Shown piece after piece: positions 8,761-18,188 of a stretch of 64,000 bases of DNA; within the stretch, counting starts at the first letter, position 1, and every line of letters begins with the position of its first letter. Origin of the DNA: Clostridium_F caseinilyticum (lineage in GTDB: Bacteria; Bacillota; Clostridia; Clostridiales; Clostridiaceae); the NCBI RefSeq assembly GCF_046127645.1, contig NZ_CP175919.1. The stretch is one strand, 5' to 3'. The position numbers and the translations under genes were made by a program. The notes below the pieces were generated by a model. That model was not told the origin of the DNA, ran no database searches, and worked only from the letters and a program-made list of their open reading frames with translations.

Positions 8761-9238
8761 TATCACCAACTCCTGTTACAAATTCATAACCAGTATACTT
8801 TAAACATTGAAGTGCTTTTGGAGTATGAAAACTTATTTGATGAGTTGGATGTCTAAATTTAACTAATTCCCAAAAAGCTTTTCTGCTTATGATTCCTTCT
8901 AAAAAATCTGATACCCAATCCCATATTACATCATCAGCCATAGCCCCTTCAACTATATCGTAATCATGCTGATTTCCTGCTCTACAACTAGCAATAAAAT
9001 CTAACCATTCATCAGTTAATCCTTCAAACTTTAATATTTTTAAATGAACATTTTCAGTATAATTATAAAAATTTACTACGCCCTTTTCATTACTTCTTCG
9101 TATTGCCCATTTATCCGCCTGCTTTCTAATATCTGTACAGTAAAATCCCCATCCAAAATCTTTATAAAATCTTGTAGCCTTTATGATTGGCTCTTTTACT
9201 ATATCTAAGCTTCCATGATATAAAATTTTGCTAGTCAT
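8747..9238 (-). CDS. DUF3990 protein, ADP-ribosyltransferase-like fold
   Basis: 163 residues, ATG 9238 behind GGAGG. LYHGSLDIVKEPII near the start, then GWGFYCTDIRKQADKWA, give the His and Tyr motifs (H-G-S; G-F-Y-C-T) seen in ADP-ribosyltransferase-like DUF3990 domains; HDYDIVEGAMADD in the middle is also typical. A catalytic Glu cannot be assigned with certainty (Glu in VEGAMADD is a candidate). First gene of a two-gene unit with the overlapping DUF3791 gene; a toxin-antitoxin or defence role is plausible but unproven. It directly follows a decayed BREX pglX fragment. Confidence 0.75.
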   Translation of the reverse strand: MTSKILYHGSLDIVKEPIIKATRFYKDFGWGFYCTDIRKQADKWAIRRSNEKGVVNFYNYTENVHLKILKFEGLTDEWLDFIASCRAGNQHDYDIVEGAMADDVIWDWVSDFLEGIISRKAFWELVKFRHPTHQISFHTPKALQCLKYTGYEFVTGVGDNGNK

Positions 9239-9281
9239 CGTATTTTTCCTCCAATTCTATATCTTTGCTAATAAACTCATT

Positions 9282-9480
9282 TTAGCTTCTTTTCGTTTTT
9301 CTAATGGTAATATCCTTATCATCAACTTTTAAAATTAGTTCTTCTTGTATTCCATAAATATCAATAAAAATTCTATTTAATTCTTCTTATTTATACTTCA
9401 TCTGATTAAACTTTTCTTCACATTCAATTTCCACTTCAGTAAATATTAACTCTAAATAATACTGTTGTCTCTTATCTATT
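9282..9480 (-). pseudogene. Decayed fragment of a PglX (BREX) adenine methyltransferase
   Basis: The minus-strand translation contains CEEKFNQMKYK, stop, EELNRIFIDIYGIQEEL, then KVDDKDITIRK and another stop (stops at 9389-9387 and 9284-9282). The order F-N-Q-x-K, E-E-L-N-R-I-F-I-D-I-Y-G and D-K-D-x-T-x-R-K is the characteristic C-terminal region of BREX-1 PglX. The frame stays open upstream to about 9625 with sequence (DYDTIIIELDHIGEIKMR) that I cannot place. In-frame stops and the missing methyltransferase core show it is dead. It indicates that a BREX system or PglX gene once stood here. Confidence 0.7.
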
Positions 9481-9698
9481 AACTTTAATTCTGTAATCAC
9501 AATACCTATTATTAAAACTTCATCAGTAATATATGTATAAATTAATATTTCTAAAAAACGCATCTTAATTTCGCCTATGTGATCAAGTTCTATAATAATT
9601 GTATCATAATCTAAAATAAATATATATACAATTAATAGTTTACATAAATGACCATATATCCTATAGTTTATCCATAACTCATTTATGTACTTTTATAA

Positions 9699-9781
9699 AT
9701 AAAAAGTGTAACTACTCTTAATAGCTACACTTTTATTTATATATACTTAATTTGTATTATTCAAATTATTAGTGACTTAAC
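9699..9781. repeat. Right direct repeat flanking the DUF3791/DUF3990 cassette
   Basis: Partner of 8190-8272 in the same orientation, about 1.5 kb apart. It includes a hairpin (AAAAAGTG ... CTACACTTTT, about 9700-9735) that would terminate the opuC transcript ending at 9821. The pair suggests insertion by recombination at a terminator, or a segmental duplication. Confidence 0.75.
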
Positions 9782-9820
9782 ATCACATTAAATTCTTTAC
9801 ATAATTTTCAGTATATACTT

Positions 9821-11413
9821 TTAATCTATTAATCCTTCTTTTTGCAAAAATTCTTTTGCTACTTCTTTAGGGTCTCTTTTATTTACATCTACTTCATAAT
9901 TTAATTTTCTCATCTTTTCATCCGTAATTTTTCCATCTAGTTCTCCTAAAACTTTCTTAAGTTCTGGGAACTTTTTTAATGTCTGTTCTTTTACAATTGG
10001 AACTGCATAATAGTCTAGGAAAAAATGCTTATCATCATCTAAAAGAGCTAAATCAAACTGTTCTATTAACCCATCTGTTGTAAAAGCGTCTATAGTCTGA
10101 GTTTCATTATTAACTAAGGCTGTATATCTTAAACCTCCATCTATTGGTTTAACAGCTTTAAAATTCATATTATATGCTTTGTTAAGGCCTATAAGTCCAT
10201 CTTCTCTATTTGCAAATTCTATTGTTGGTCCTGCTATCATTTTATTTGATACCTTTGCCAAATCTGATGTTGTTTTTAAATTATATTTTTGTGCAATCTC
10301 TTTTGTAGTTGCCATTGCATAAGTATTGTTATAACCCATAGGGTTTAACACTTCAATTCCAAATCTTTCTTTAAACTCTTTTTTAACTTTATTATAAACA
10401 TAATCTTTATCTGTATTCCTATTAGGTCCTTCTATTTTTAGTATATTTCCATATGCAGTACCTGTATACTCAACATACATATCTATTCCACCAGTTTTTA
10501 GTGCATTAAAACTTACTTGGCTTCCTCCTAAATTTAATTTTGTTTCAACATTTATATCTGTTTTGTTATTAATTAATTCTTCTAACATGTTACCTAAAAT
10601 AACTTGTTCTGTATAGTTTTTAGAACCAATAACTACTTTTTTATTGCTTATTCCTATTATCTTTGGAACTATTAATGATAACACTATACAAACTCCTACT
10701 ATTGATGCTATTATAATATTCCTTTTTTTATTTTTATTTGAATAACCTCTTTTTACTTTCATTGTACCATCTGCTTTTTTTATACCATTTGGCATAGTTG
10801 CATCTTCTATTTTTCCTGTTATCCAATCTATTATTAAAGCTAATATAGCCGCCGGAATAGCACCAAATAGTATAAGATTATTATCTACAGTTTGTATTCC
10901 TGAGAATACTAAGTATCCAAGTCCACCTGCTCCTATAAAGGCTGCTATAGTCATAAGTCCAACAGCTGTTACTGATGCTATTCTTATACCTGCCATTATT
11001 ATTGGCATTGCTAAAGGTATTTTTATTAATTTAAGAGTTTGAGTATTTGTCATACCTAAACCTTTAGCTGCTTCTAGCATATCTGGATTTATATTTGTAA
11101 TTCCTATATAAGTATTTTTTAATATTGGTAACATAGAATATAAAACAACCATAGTTATAGCAGGACCTGATCCTATACCTATTAAAGGTATTAAAAAACC
11201 TAAAATAGCTAAACTTGGTATAGCTTGAGTTAAGTTTGCAAAACCTATTACTACATTAGCTAATTTTTTATTTTTAGTAATAAGTATACCAAGAGGAACT
11301 CCAATAGCTACTGCTATCAAAACTGCTATCAAAGTAAGCTCTATATGTTCTATTAGAAGAGATAATATTTCTGATCTTTTTAGTATTAATTGTTGTATAA
11401 AATTATTCATCAA
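9821..11413 (-). CDS. OpuC-type osmoprotectant importer, permease fused to substrate-binding protein
   Basis: 530 residues. The N-terminal part (1-215) is an ABC permease with about five to six helices and the EAA-type loop MLEAAKGLGMTNTQTLKLIKIPLAMP. After a membrane anchor (about 233-255) the C-terminal part (258-530) is a type-II solute-binding protein (KKVVIGSKNYTEQVILGNMLEEL; GGIDMYVEYTGTAYG) of the OpuAC/QAT family for glycine betaine, carnitine or choline. Fusion of permease and binding protein is common in clostridia. It overlaps the ATPase gene by 11 bases. Substrate is inferred from family. Confidence 0.92.
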   Translation of the reverse strand: MMNNFIQQLILKRSEILSLLIEHIELTLIAVLIAVAIGVPLGILITKNKKLANVVIGFANLTQAIPSLAILGFLIPLIGIGSGPAITMVVLYSMLPILKNTYIGITNINPDMLEAAKGLGMTNTQTLKLIKIPLAMPIIMAGIRIASVTAVGLMTIAAFIGAGGLGYLVFSGIQTVDNNLILFGAIPAAILALIIDWITGKIEDATMPNGIKKADGTMKVKRGYSNKNKKRNIIIASIVGVCIVLSLIVPKIIGISNKKVVIGSKNYTEQVILGNMLEELINNKTDINVETKLNLGGSQVSFNALKTGGIDMYVEYTGTAYGNILKIEGPNRNTDKDYVYNKVKKEFKERFGIEVLNPMGYNNTYAMATTKEIAQKYNLKTTSDLAKVSNKMIAGPTIEFANREDGLIGLNKAYNMNFKAVKPIDGGLRYTALVNNETQTIDAFTTDGLIEQFDLALLDDDKHFFLDYYAVPIVKEQTLKKFPELKKVLGELDGKITDEKMRKLNYEVDVNKRDPKEVAKEFLQKEGLID

Positions 11414-12548
11414 TTATCTCCTCCAAATCTATATACTGACTACTTAAAACTGATATTAAACTACTTCTTGTTATTAATCCTAAAAGTTTCCCTTCACTAT
11501 CACTTACAGGCAAATACCCCATTTTTAAACTATTAAATTTGTCTAAAAGTTCTGGTAAATTAGTATCTCCCAAAACACATTTCGGTTCTTTATTCATTAC
11601 TTCTTCCACTAATGTATTTTTTTCTTTTATCTTTCGAATATATTCTAAAGTTATATACCCTAGCAATTTTCTTTGTTTATCTATTACTAATAAGCTATCT
11701 ACTTTATTATCTCTCATTTTTTCTCTTGCTTGAAGCAGATTTCTCTTAGGAGTAACTGTTATAGGACTTGTTATCATAACGTCCTCTGCTCTTATCATTT
11801 CTGGTTTAGTCCATATTTTATTTTTTCCTACAAATTCTTCAACATATTCTCCTGCTGGATTTTTTAATATATCTTCTGGAGTATCATATTGAAGTAATTT
11901 TCCATCTTTTAATATACAAATTTTATCTGCTAAATTTAAAGCCTCATCCATATCATGCGTAACAAAAACTATAGTTTTTCTATACTCTTTTTGGATATTA
12001 AATAATTCTTCTTGAAGTTCTGACCTTGTTATGGGGTCTAATGCACTAAAAGGTTCATCCATTAAAATTATTTCAGCATCTGCTGCAAAAGCTCTTGCAA
12101 CTCCAATTCTTTGTTGCTGTCCTCCACTTAATTCAACTGGGTATCTATGCATATATTCTTCTGGATTTAATCCAACCATATTTAATAATTCATCTGTCTT
12201 CCCATCAATTTCCTCCTTGGTTTTTCCCATAAGTTTTGGTATTATCTCTATATTTTCTTTAACTGTAAGATGCGGGAAAAGCCCAGTTTGCTGAATTACA
12301 TATCCTATACTTCGTCTTAACTTTATTGGATCTACTTCTTTTATATTTTTCCCATTAACTATTATTTCTCCTGATGTTGCTTCTATTAATCTATTTATCA
12401 TCTTTAACAATGTGGTCTTTCCTGAACCACTAGAACCTATTAATACAACTAAATTGCCCTTTTCTATTTTTAAATTAAATTTTTCTATTACAATAGTATC
12501 CTTGTAATTTTTTTTTATATCTCTAAATTCAATTATAATATTTTCCAT
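11403..12548 (-). CDS. OpuC-type osmoprotectant importer ATPase with CBS domains
   Basis: Walker A GSSGSGKTT near residue 37, ABC signature LSGGQQQRIGVARA, Walker B IILMDEPFSALD and the switch histidine in VFVTHDMDEA mark the ATPase of a betaine/carnitine/choline importer. Two CBS domains follow (about 250-380: DVMITSPITVTPKRNLLQAREKM and MNKEPKCVLGDTN...), which in OpuA-type systems sense ionic strength or nucleotides. ATG 12548 gives 381 residues; the GTG five codons upstream directly abuts AGGAAG and is unlikely to be used. Operon with the fused permease downstream. Confidence 0.93.
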   Translation of the reverse strand: MENIIIEFRDIKKNYKDTIVIEKFNLKIEKGNLVVLIGSSGSGKTTLLKMINRLIEATSGEIIVNGKNIKEVDPIKLRRSIGYVIQQTGLFPHLTVKENIEIIPKLMGKTKEEIDGKTDELLNMVGLNPEEYMHRYPVELSGGQQQRIGVARAFAADAEIILMDEPFSALDPITRSELQEELFNIQKEYRKTIVFVTHDMDEALNLADKICILKDGKLLQYDTPEDILKNPAGEYVEEFVGKNKIWTKPEMIRAEDVMITSPITVTPKRNLLQAREKMRDNKVDSLLVIDKQRKLLGYITLEYIRKIKEKNTLVEEVMNKEPKCVLGDTNLPELLDKFNSLKMGYLPVSDSEGKLLGLITRSSLISVLSSQYIDLEEIIDE

Positions 12549-12752
12549 AAATATTTTATTCACCTTCCTCTCTATTTTTTGTTCCTCAAACTTTTATTTC
12601 TTTGTATATTAACAACTTTATATGTATAAAGGTTGTCACTTTAATGCTAACACAAAAAGGCATGTTCATCAAGTTTACCTATTAGAAAATATAATTATTA
12701 TCTTTTAAACTGCTTGTTTTTATGTATAAAAAACTATAAATACTTTAGTTAA

Positions 12753-12798
12753 ATAAAAAAAGAGCATCTCACCTTTAAGTGAAATACTCTTTTTATTT
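12753..12798 (-). terminator. Terminator after the anti-sigma gene
   Basis: AAAAAGAGCATCTCAC (from 12758) pairs with GTGAAATACTCTTTTT (to about 12794), with T/A tracts on both sides. It lies 35 bases past the stop of the DUF4179 gene and closes the sigma/anti-sigma operon. Confidence 0.75.
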
Positions 12799-12832
12799 GT
12801 CTAAGCAATAACTCTTACAAATATTTTACCAT

Positions 12833-14284
12833 TTATTTAGTAAGGTCTATTCTAAATTTCAAATCATTTCTTATTTCATAATTACCTAAATCACTAGTAC
12901 CTATTTTATATTTTTTATTCTTATCTAACGGTTCAAACTCCATAATATACTCATTAGGATTATTTTTATCTTTTTTTACCTTATCTAAAGCATTCTTTCT
13001 TTCTACCCAATTGTCTTTATCATCCTTTATTGATAGTTCTTTAGCTTGCAAAAATGGAGCCTTCCCTTCTACTTTATATCTAACAATCGTTTTGTCTTTA
13101 TAAGTTTTTATTTCTTTAATTGTAATTTTGCCCATTTTCCCTTGTAAAAGTTCTATTGGATATACTCCATTTATATTTTTATATGTTTCTTTAATAGGTG
13201 AATTATCTTTACTAAAAATATCTCTATATGGTATGACAGTTAAGTATTTAGGAATATGACTTGAATTAACAAATTTAAGTTCACAAGTAAAATCCTTAGA
13301 AGGAGAATTCTCAAAATCACCACCTACATGTCCCTTAAACGCGATCTCATTTCCCTCATCATCTAAAATAAACCAGCTGTAATATAACATCTCCCCCATT
13401 GTCATTTCCACATTAAAAGCTTTTTCTCTCTTTTCGATATCTTTGTATTCCTCCTTATTGTACTTACCAACAAAGTTTATAGTAGTATTTATAGGTGTAA
13501 AACTTACTTTTTCTACATTAACAAGTGCATCTGGGAATTGAACTTTGATATTAGATTTAAACACTTTAGTATGTTTAGATATTTCATCCTTTGAAAGGCT
13601 AAATTTTAAATTCCAATTTCCTGCTACACCATATATATTTTGTACATTCAAATCCACATTAAATCTATTTTTAAGATTCATATTCCCTATATCTATACTG
13701 TCTGAATTTATATACGTATGCACATCTAAATATCTTTCATCAGAACCAGAACTACTCCCAGGTCGTTTCCCATTTATTGTAATATATTGAAATAAACTAA
13801 AAGGCATAGAACTGCCATCTTTTCTTTCTTTAACTATTTTTTTAATATCATCTTTAGTTTTTATAGTATAGGCTATCATTAGTTCTGTATCATCACATAC
13901 CACTTCATTTATAGTTAAAGTTATCCCTTTATCTGTAACACTTTTGTTTACAATATTAGAATATTTCTCATATTTCCCTTCTTTTGGTACTCCATATCCT
14001 ATTAAAGCTTGGATTACTGACTTAAATTCTGAAATATTTTTTGCAAAGGCAGGTATATTTACACTAATAAGAGCTATAGCTATTATTAAAGATGCGGTTA
14101 CAACCTTACGTTTAAAGCTCCTTTTAGCTCTTTTACCTTTAACTTGTTTTAATAAATTCTTTTTTAATCTTTTCTTTCTTAAATCATCCATATTTAAATC
14201 TAAATTTTCTTCTTCATCTTTATCTATATTAATGCAATTAAGTAATTCTAATATATCCTTTTCTTCAAATATTTCTTTATTCAT
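12833..14284 (-). CDS. Membrane-anchored anti-sigma factor with DUF4179 domain
   Basis: 483 residues: an acidic N-terminal cytoplasmic part (about 1-58), one transmembrane helix (about 64-82, VVTASLIIAIALISVNIPAFA) preceded by a basic stretch, and a large external region starting with a DUF4179-type domain (GYGVPKEGKYEKYSNIVNKSV; ITLTINEVVCDDTELMIAYTIK) and ending in beta-rich repeats. This is the usual plan of the partner of a SigV/SigO-like ECF factor. It overlaps the sigma gene by eight bases. The signal sensed is unknown; envelope stress is a reasonable guess. Confidence 0.85.
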   Translation of the reverse strand: MNKEIFEEKDILELLNCINIDKDEEENLDLNMDDLRKKRLKKNLLKQVKGKRAKRSFKRKVVTASLIIAIALISVNIPAFAKNISEFKSVIQALIGYGVPKEGKYEKYSNIVNKSVTDKGITLTINEVVCDDTELMIAYTIKTKDDIKKIVKERKDGSSMPFSLFQYITINGKRPGSSSGSDERYLDVHTYINSDSIDIGNMNLKNRFNVDLNVQNIYGVAGNWNLKFSLSKDEISKHTKVFKSNIKVQFPDALVNVEKVSFTPINTTINFVGKYNKEEYKDIEKREKAFNVEMTMGEMLYYSWFILDDEGNEIAFKGHVGGDFENSPSKDFTCELKFVNSSHIPKYLTVIPYRDIFSKDNSPIKETYKNINGVYPIELLQGKMGKITIKEIKTYKDKTIVRYKVEGKAPFLQAKELSIKDDKDNWVERKNALDKVKKDKNNPNEYIMEFEPLDKNKKYKIGTSDLGNYEIRNDLKFRIDLTK

Positions 14285-14849
14285 TTACACACTCTCCCTT
14301 CTTTAATACTTCAAATTTTTCTTTTAAAATCTTTCTACTTCTTGAGAGTCTGTTATCCACTACACTTCTATTTACGCCTAAATAATTTGCTATATCAACT
14401 ATGTCTTCTTGTACTAAATATCTTCTTATAAAAATCTCCCTATCCATTCCTTTTAGATCTTTTATCATATTTATAATTTCATCTTTATTTTCCTTGGATA
14501 TAATCAAATTTTCTACTTGTTCTTTTGATTCAAAAATATAATTTTCAATACAATCTATATTTGTATCTTTAATTATTTTTTTCTTATAGTTTATAGCCTT
14601 GTATTTTGCTACAGCTTTAAACCAATATTTAAAATTTCCCTTTTCTTCATGAAATTTATCTATGTTGTCCCATAAACACATAAATATATCATTAATGCAT
14701 TCATCTATATAAGTAGCATATTCTTTAGATCCAAAAACAGAAAATACTACTTTATATATATAGTCACAATAGGTATCAAAGGTATATTCTAAAGCTTTTG
14801 GGTTTTTATCCTTCAGTTTGTTAATAAAATTGTCTTCATTTATCTGCAT
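14277..14849 (-). CDS. ECF-type RNA polymerase sigma factor
   Basis: 190 residues. Region 2 at about residues 20-90 (LEYTFDTYCDYIYKVVFSVF ... DECINDIFMCLWDNIDKF) and region 4 at about 125-180 with the helix-turn-helix VDIANYLGVNRSVVDNRLSRSRKIL. ATG 14849 behind AGGAGG. Its stop overlaps the start of the DUF4179 anti-sigma gene, so the two are co-transcribed and probably autoregulated. The target promoter was not identified. Confidence 0.9.
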   Translation of the reverse strand: MQINEDNFINKLKDKNPKALEYTFDTYCDYIYKVVFSVFGSKEYATYIDECINDIFMCLWDNIDKFHEEKGNFKYWFKAVAKYKAINYKKKIIKDTNIDCIENYIFESKEQVENLIISKENKDEIINMIKDLKGMDREIFIRRYLVQEDIVDIANYLGVNRSVVDNRLSRSRKILKEKFEVLKKGECVNE

Positions 14850-15125
14850 TTTTACCTCCTGATCATTTCTTATAAGTTTTACAATGATATTCCATTATAT
14901 TGAATAATTACTAAAAGGCCTTTCATATACTAATACAAATATTTTTGCATCTTTCTATCATAAAAAAATAAACTTTTTTACTTTTATCTTCTCTATTTCC
15001 TTTTTATTCTTTATTATTATAGTATAATTGCTTTAAATAGATATAATAAAATATATAATTAAATTTAGTTGTATGTTATACTTAATAAGTTGAAATAAAA
15101 TAAATAAGAAAAGAGAAGAGAATAA

Positions 15126-15545
15126 ATGTTGAAATATGCTAAAGTAGAAAAATTAATAAAAAAAATGGATAGAGAAATAGAATCACTTAAAATTGCCTCA
15201 AAATATCTATCAAACATAGATGAAATTAATGAGGTTAGAAATACTTTAAATAAGAAAAGACAAGAATTAGCTGATGAACTTTATAGTGAAGATACAAAAT
15301 CATATTACGATTGTCGTGCAATTATGAGAGAACTTTTGGATAAAGAATTAAATGAAGAAGATCAAAAACAATTACTTGAAAATATTAAGGAAAAGTTTGG
15401 AAGACAATCACCAAATCCTTCAAAGCAAAGCGTTGGATTAAATGCATGGCTTAAAGAACTTGATATTGAATTTAATTGGGTACAAAATGAAGAAGATAAT
15501 TGGGCCACTCTTATAATAACTGACTTTGGAGTACACGAGAAATAA
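15126..15545 (+). CDS. Hypothetical helical protein
   Basis: Unrecognised, 139 residues, ATG with AAGAGAAGAG upstream. Residues 1-90 are charged and helical with heptad-like spacing (KVEKLIKKMDREIESLKIASKYLSNIDEI...), suggesting a coiled coil; the C-terminal part (LKELDIEFNWVQNEEDNWATLIITDFG) looks like a small beta-rich region. No signal peptide or membrane helix. It stands alone between the sigma operon and the methionine operon with its own terminator. No function is proposed. Confidence 0.65.
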   Translation: MLKYAKVEKLIKKMDREIESLKIASKYLSNIDEINEVRNTLNKKRQELADELYSEDTKSYYDCRAIMRELLDKELNEEDQKQLLENIKEKFGRQSPNPSKQSVGLNAWLKELDIEFNWVQNEEDNWATLIITDFGVHEK

Positions 15546-15568
15546 AAATTAATTAATACAAGACTACA

Positions 15569-15601
15569 AAACACTTACCTCTATAAGGGTAAGTGTTTTT
15601 A
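15569..15601 (+). terminator. Terminator of the 139-residue hypothetical gene
   Basis: AAACACTTACC pairs with GGGTAAGTGTTTTT over a short CTCTATAA loop and ends in T5: a strong intrinsic terminator 25 bases after the stop at 15545. Confidence 0.9.
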
Positions 15602-15648
15602 TGCATTTAACTTTTTTCCACTCTACACACAAAGTTTTGTCTTTAAAA

Positions 15649-15692
15649 GGTATGTATGTAGATTTGTGTAAAAACAAATTTACATACATACC
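15649..15692. repeat. Dispersed palindrome, family 3, copy 1
   Basis: GGTATGTATGTAGATTTGT and ACAAATTTACATACATACC pair almost perfectly around GTAAAA, followed by CCCTTTAAAA. A near-identical palindrome lies at 44643-44689. It could act as a terminator for the metH operon, which ends at 15810 on the minus strand. Confidence 0.8.
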
Positions 15693-15809
15693 CCCTTTAA
15701 AATCAGTTTTTACTCTTACTGAAGCTTAGGTGATCGCTTTCCATGTATATTACTTCAATTTTTAATAATATAGAAACATTAAAGCAGGTCAATCATCCTA
15801 TAACTTAAT

Positions 15810-18188
15810 TTAAAATCCACCAAAGAATTCTTTAGCTATATCTACTGCTTCCTTTGCATCTTTAGCATAATAATCCGCATTTATCATTTCTGCATATTCC
15901 TCATTAAGAACTGCTCCACCAACAAATACTTTACAATCCATATCTCTTTCTTTTAAAATCTTTATGGTCTCTTTCATACTATTTACTGTGGTGGTCATTA
16001 AAGCACTTAGTCCTACTAATTTTATATTATTCTTCTTTACTTCTTCTACTATCTTTTCTGCTTCAACATCCTTACCTAAATCTATAATATCAAATCCATA
16101 GTTTTCTAGTATGACCTTCACTATATTTTTTCCTATATCATGAATATCTCCTTTAACAGTTGCCATTAATATTTTACCTTTACTTATTTTTGGTGAATTA
16201 TCCTCTCTAAGTTTTTCTTTTATAGCTGTAAAAGCCTTTTTAACTGTTTCCGCAGATTGAATTAACTGTGGTAAAAATATTATACCTTTTTCATATTTTT
16301 CTCCAACTTCATCTAGTGCAGGAATTAGCTCTTCATTTATGATTAAAAGTTCTTCTCTATCTTTAATAAGTTCCTTTGTTTTGCTATATGCTTCTTCTTT
16401 TATTCCTTTTATAACTATTTCCTTTAATGTTAAATTGCTTTTTTGGGTTTTTACTTCTTTACTATTTGGTATTTCGCTAGTGTACTTTTCTATATAATTT
16501 GCAGATCCCTTGTCCTCATTATTTAAAACCTTATAGGCATTTATAATATTTATCATTTCTTTATTATTAGGATTTAATATGGGTAAATCTAATCCTGATT
16601 GAAGACTCATAGCTAAAAAAGTTTTATTTATAAGTTCTCTATTAGGTAATCCAAAGGATATATTGGATACTCCTAGTATTGTTTTCACATTTAATTTTTC
16701 TTTCACTAAAGCTACAGCCTTAACAGTTTCTCTAACATCTTCTTGTTGTGCTGATGCAGTTAAAACTAAACAATCTATAAATATATCTTTTCTTTTTATA
16801 CCATATTCTAGAGCTTTATTAATTATTCTTTCAGCTATTTTTAACCTTTCTTCAGCTTTTTTAGGTATACCCTTATCATCTAAAGTTAGTCCAACAACAG
16901 AAGCCCCATATTTTTTTATTAATGGTAATACATTATCTAAAACTTCATCTTCTCCATTTACAGAATTAACTATAGCCTTTCCATTATATATTCTTAATGC
17001 TTTTTCTATAACTTTAGGATTATTAGAATCTATTTGAATAGGTGTATCAATTATAGATTGAATTTCTTTTATAACTTTCTTCATTGTTTCTTCTTCATTT
17101 ATTTCTGGAAGTCCCACATTTACATCCAATATATCTGCACCACATTCAACCTGACTTATTGCTTCTTTTAATATATAATCTATATCATTATTTCTAAGGG
17201 CTTCTTTAAATAGTTTTTTACCTGTTGGATTAATTCTTTCTCCTATTATCTTAACTCCATCTATCAAAACTGACTTTGTAGAAGAACATACTCCACAAAT
17301 ATTGTTTTCTTTTATCTTTTTTATCTTTACATCCTTTAAACTATATACAATTTCTCTTATAAATTCATCTGTAGTTCCACAACAGCTTCCTACTATCCTT
17401 ACTCCTTTTTCTACAATACTCCTTTGAAAATATGCAAATTCTTTAGGCTGAATATTATAAATGGTTTTACCCTCTTTAATAGTTGGAAGACCTGCATTAG
17501 GCTGAACCATTATAGGTATACTTGAATATTTTATTATTTCATCAACAACATCTCCTAATTCATTTGGCCCTAGGGAACAGTTTACACCTAAAGCATCTAC
17601 CCCTAGTCCTTCTAAAGTAAGAACCATAGATAATGGAGTACACCCTGTAAAAGTTCTCTTATTTTTTTCAAAGGTCATAGTACAAAATACAGGAAGATTG
17701 GTATTTTCTTTTGCTGCCAAAATAGCTGCTTTAGCTTCATAAAGATCCGTCATTGTTTCTATTAAAATTATATCTGCCCCACTTTTTTGTCCTTGTACAA
17801 TTTGTCTTTTGAAAATTTCATAGGCTTCTTCAAACTTTAATGTTCCCATAGGCTCTAAAAGCTGTCCTATTGGACCTATATCCAATGCTATAAGTATTTC
17901 TTTATTTTCCCTTGCTTTTTTTACATTATCTATGGCTTTATCTATAATACTTTCTAAAGAAAACTTACTTTGTTTAAGCTTTATTTCATTTGCTCCAAAG
18001 GTATTAGTTGTTATAACCTTTGCTCCTGCTTCTATATATTTTTTATGTATGTTTATTATTTTTTCGGGTTCTAATATATTTAATTCTTCTGGTAAATCTG
18101 AAATATTCAACCCTAATTTTTGGAGCATTGTTCCCATAGCACCATCAAATATTAATATATTTTCTTTTATATAATCTTTAATATTCAC
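15810..18188 (-). CDS. metH: Cobalamin-dependent methionine synthase, short form without reactivation domain
   Basis: Transfers a methyl group from 5-methyltetrahydrofolate via methylcobalamin to homocysteine. Order: homocysteine-binding domain with zinc cysteines (GVNCSLGP near 204; VGSCCGTT near 270), pterin-binding domain (about 310-580, IIGERINPTGKK), cobalamin cap (about 590-670) and B12 domain with the axial ligand in GDIHDIGKN (about 680). It stops after the B12 domain, so the SAM-binding reactivation domain of the roughly 1200-residue enzyme is missing and is supplied by the gene just upstream. GTG 18188 is preferred, with AGGTG six to seven bases before it; GTG 18197 is also possible. 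Controlled by the upstream SAM riboswitch. Confidence 0.95.
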   Translation of the reverse strand: MNIKDYIKENILIFDGAMGTMLQKLGLNISDLPEELNILEPEKIINIHKKYIEAGAKVITTNTFGANEIKLKQSKFSLESIIDKAIDNVKKARENKEILIALDIGPIGQLLEPMGTLKFEEAYEIFKRQIVQGQKSGADIILIETMTDLYEAKAAILAAKENTNLPVFCTMTFEKNKRTFTGCTPLSMVLTLEGLGVDALGVNCSLGPNELGDVVDEIIKYSSIPIMVQPNAGLPTIKEGKTIYNIQPKEFAYFQRSIVEKGVRIVGSCCGTTDEFIREIVYSLKDVKIKKIKENNICGVCSSTKSVLIDGVKIIGERINPTGKKLFKEALRNNDIDYILKEAISQVECGADILDVNVGLPEINEEETMKKVIKEIQSIIDTPIQIDSNNPKVIEKALRIYNGKAIVNSVNGEDEVLDNVLPLIKKYGASVVGLTLDDKGIPKKAEERLKIAERIINKALEYGIKRKDIFIDCLVLTASAQQEDVRETVKAVALVKEKLNVKTILGVSNISFGLPNRELINKTFLAMSLQSGLDLPILNPNNKEMINIINAYKVLNNEDKGSANYIEKYTSEIPNSKEVKTQKSNLTLKEIVIKGIKEEAYSKTKELIKDREELLIINEELIPALDEVGEKYEKGIIFLPQLIQSAETVKKAFTAIKEKLREDNSPKISKGKILMATVKGDIHDIGKNIVKVILENYGFDIIDLGKDVEAEKIVEEVKKNNIKLVGLSALMTTTVNSMKETIKILKERDMDCKVFVGGAVLNEEYAEMINADYYAKDAKEAVDIAKEFFGGF

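Noticed and set aside
13944..14306. 120-codon plus-strand frame opposite the anti-sigma gene
   Set aside because: Antisense shadow of a well-supported gene.
16663..17037. 124-codon plus-strand frame within metH
   Set aside because: Antisense shadow of metH with no binding site.
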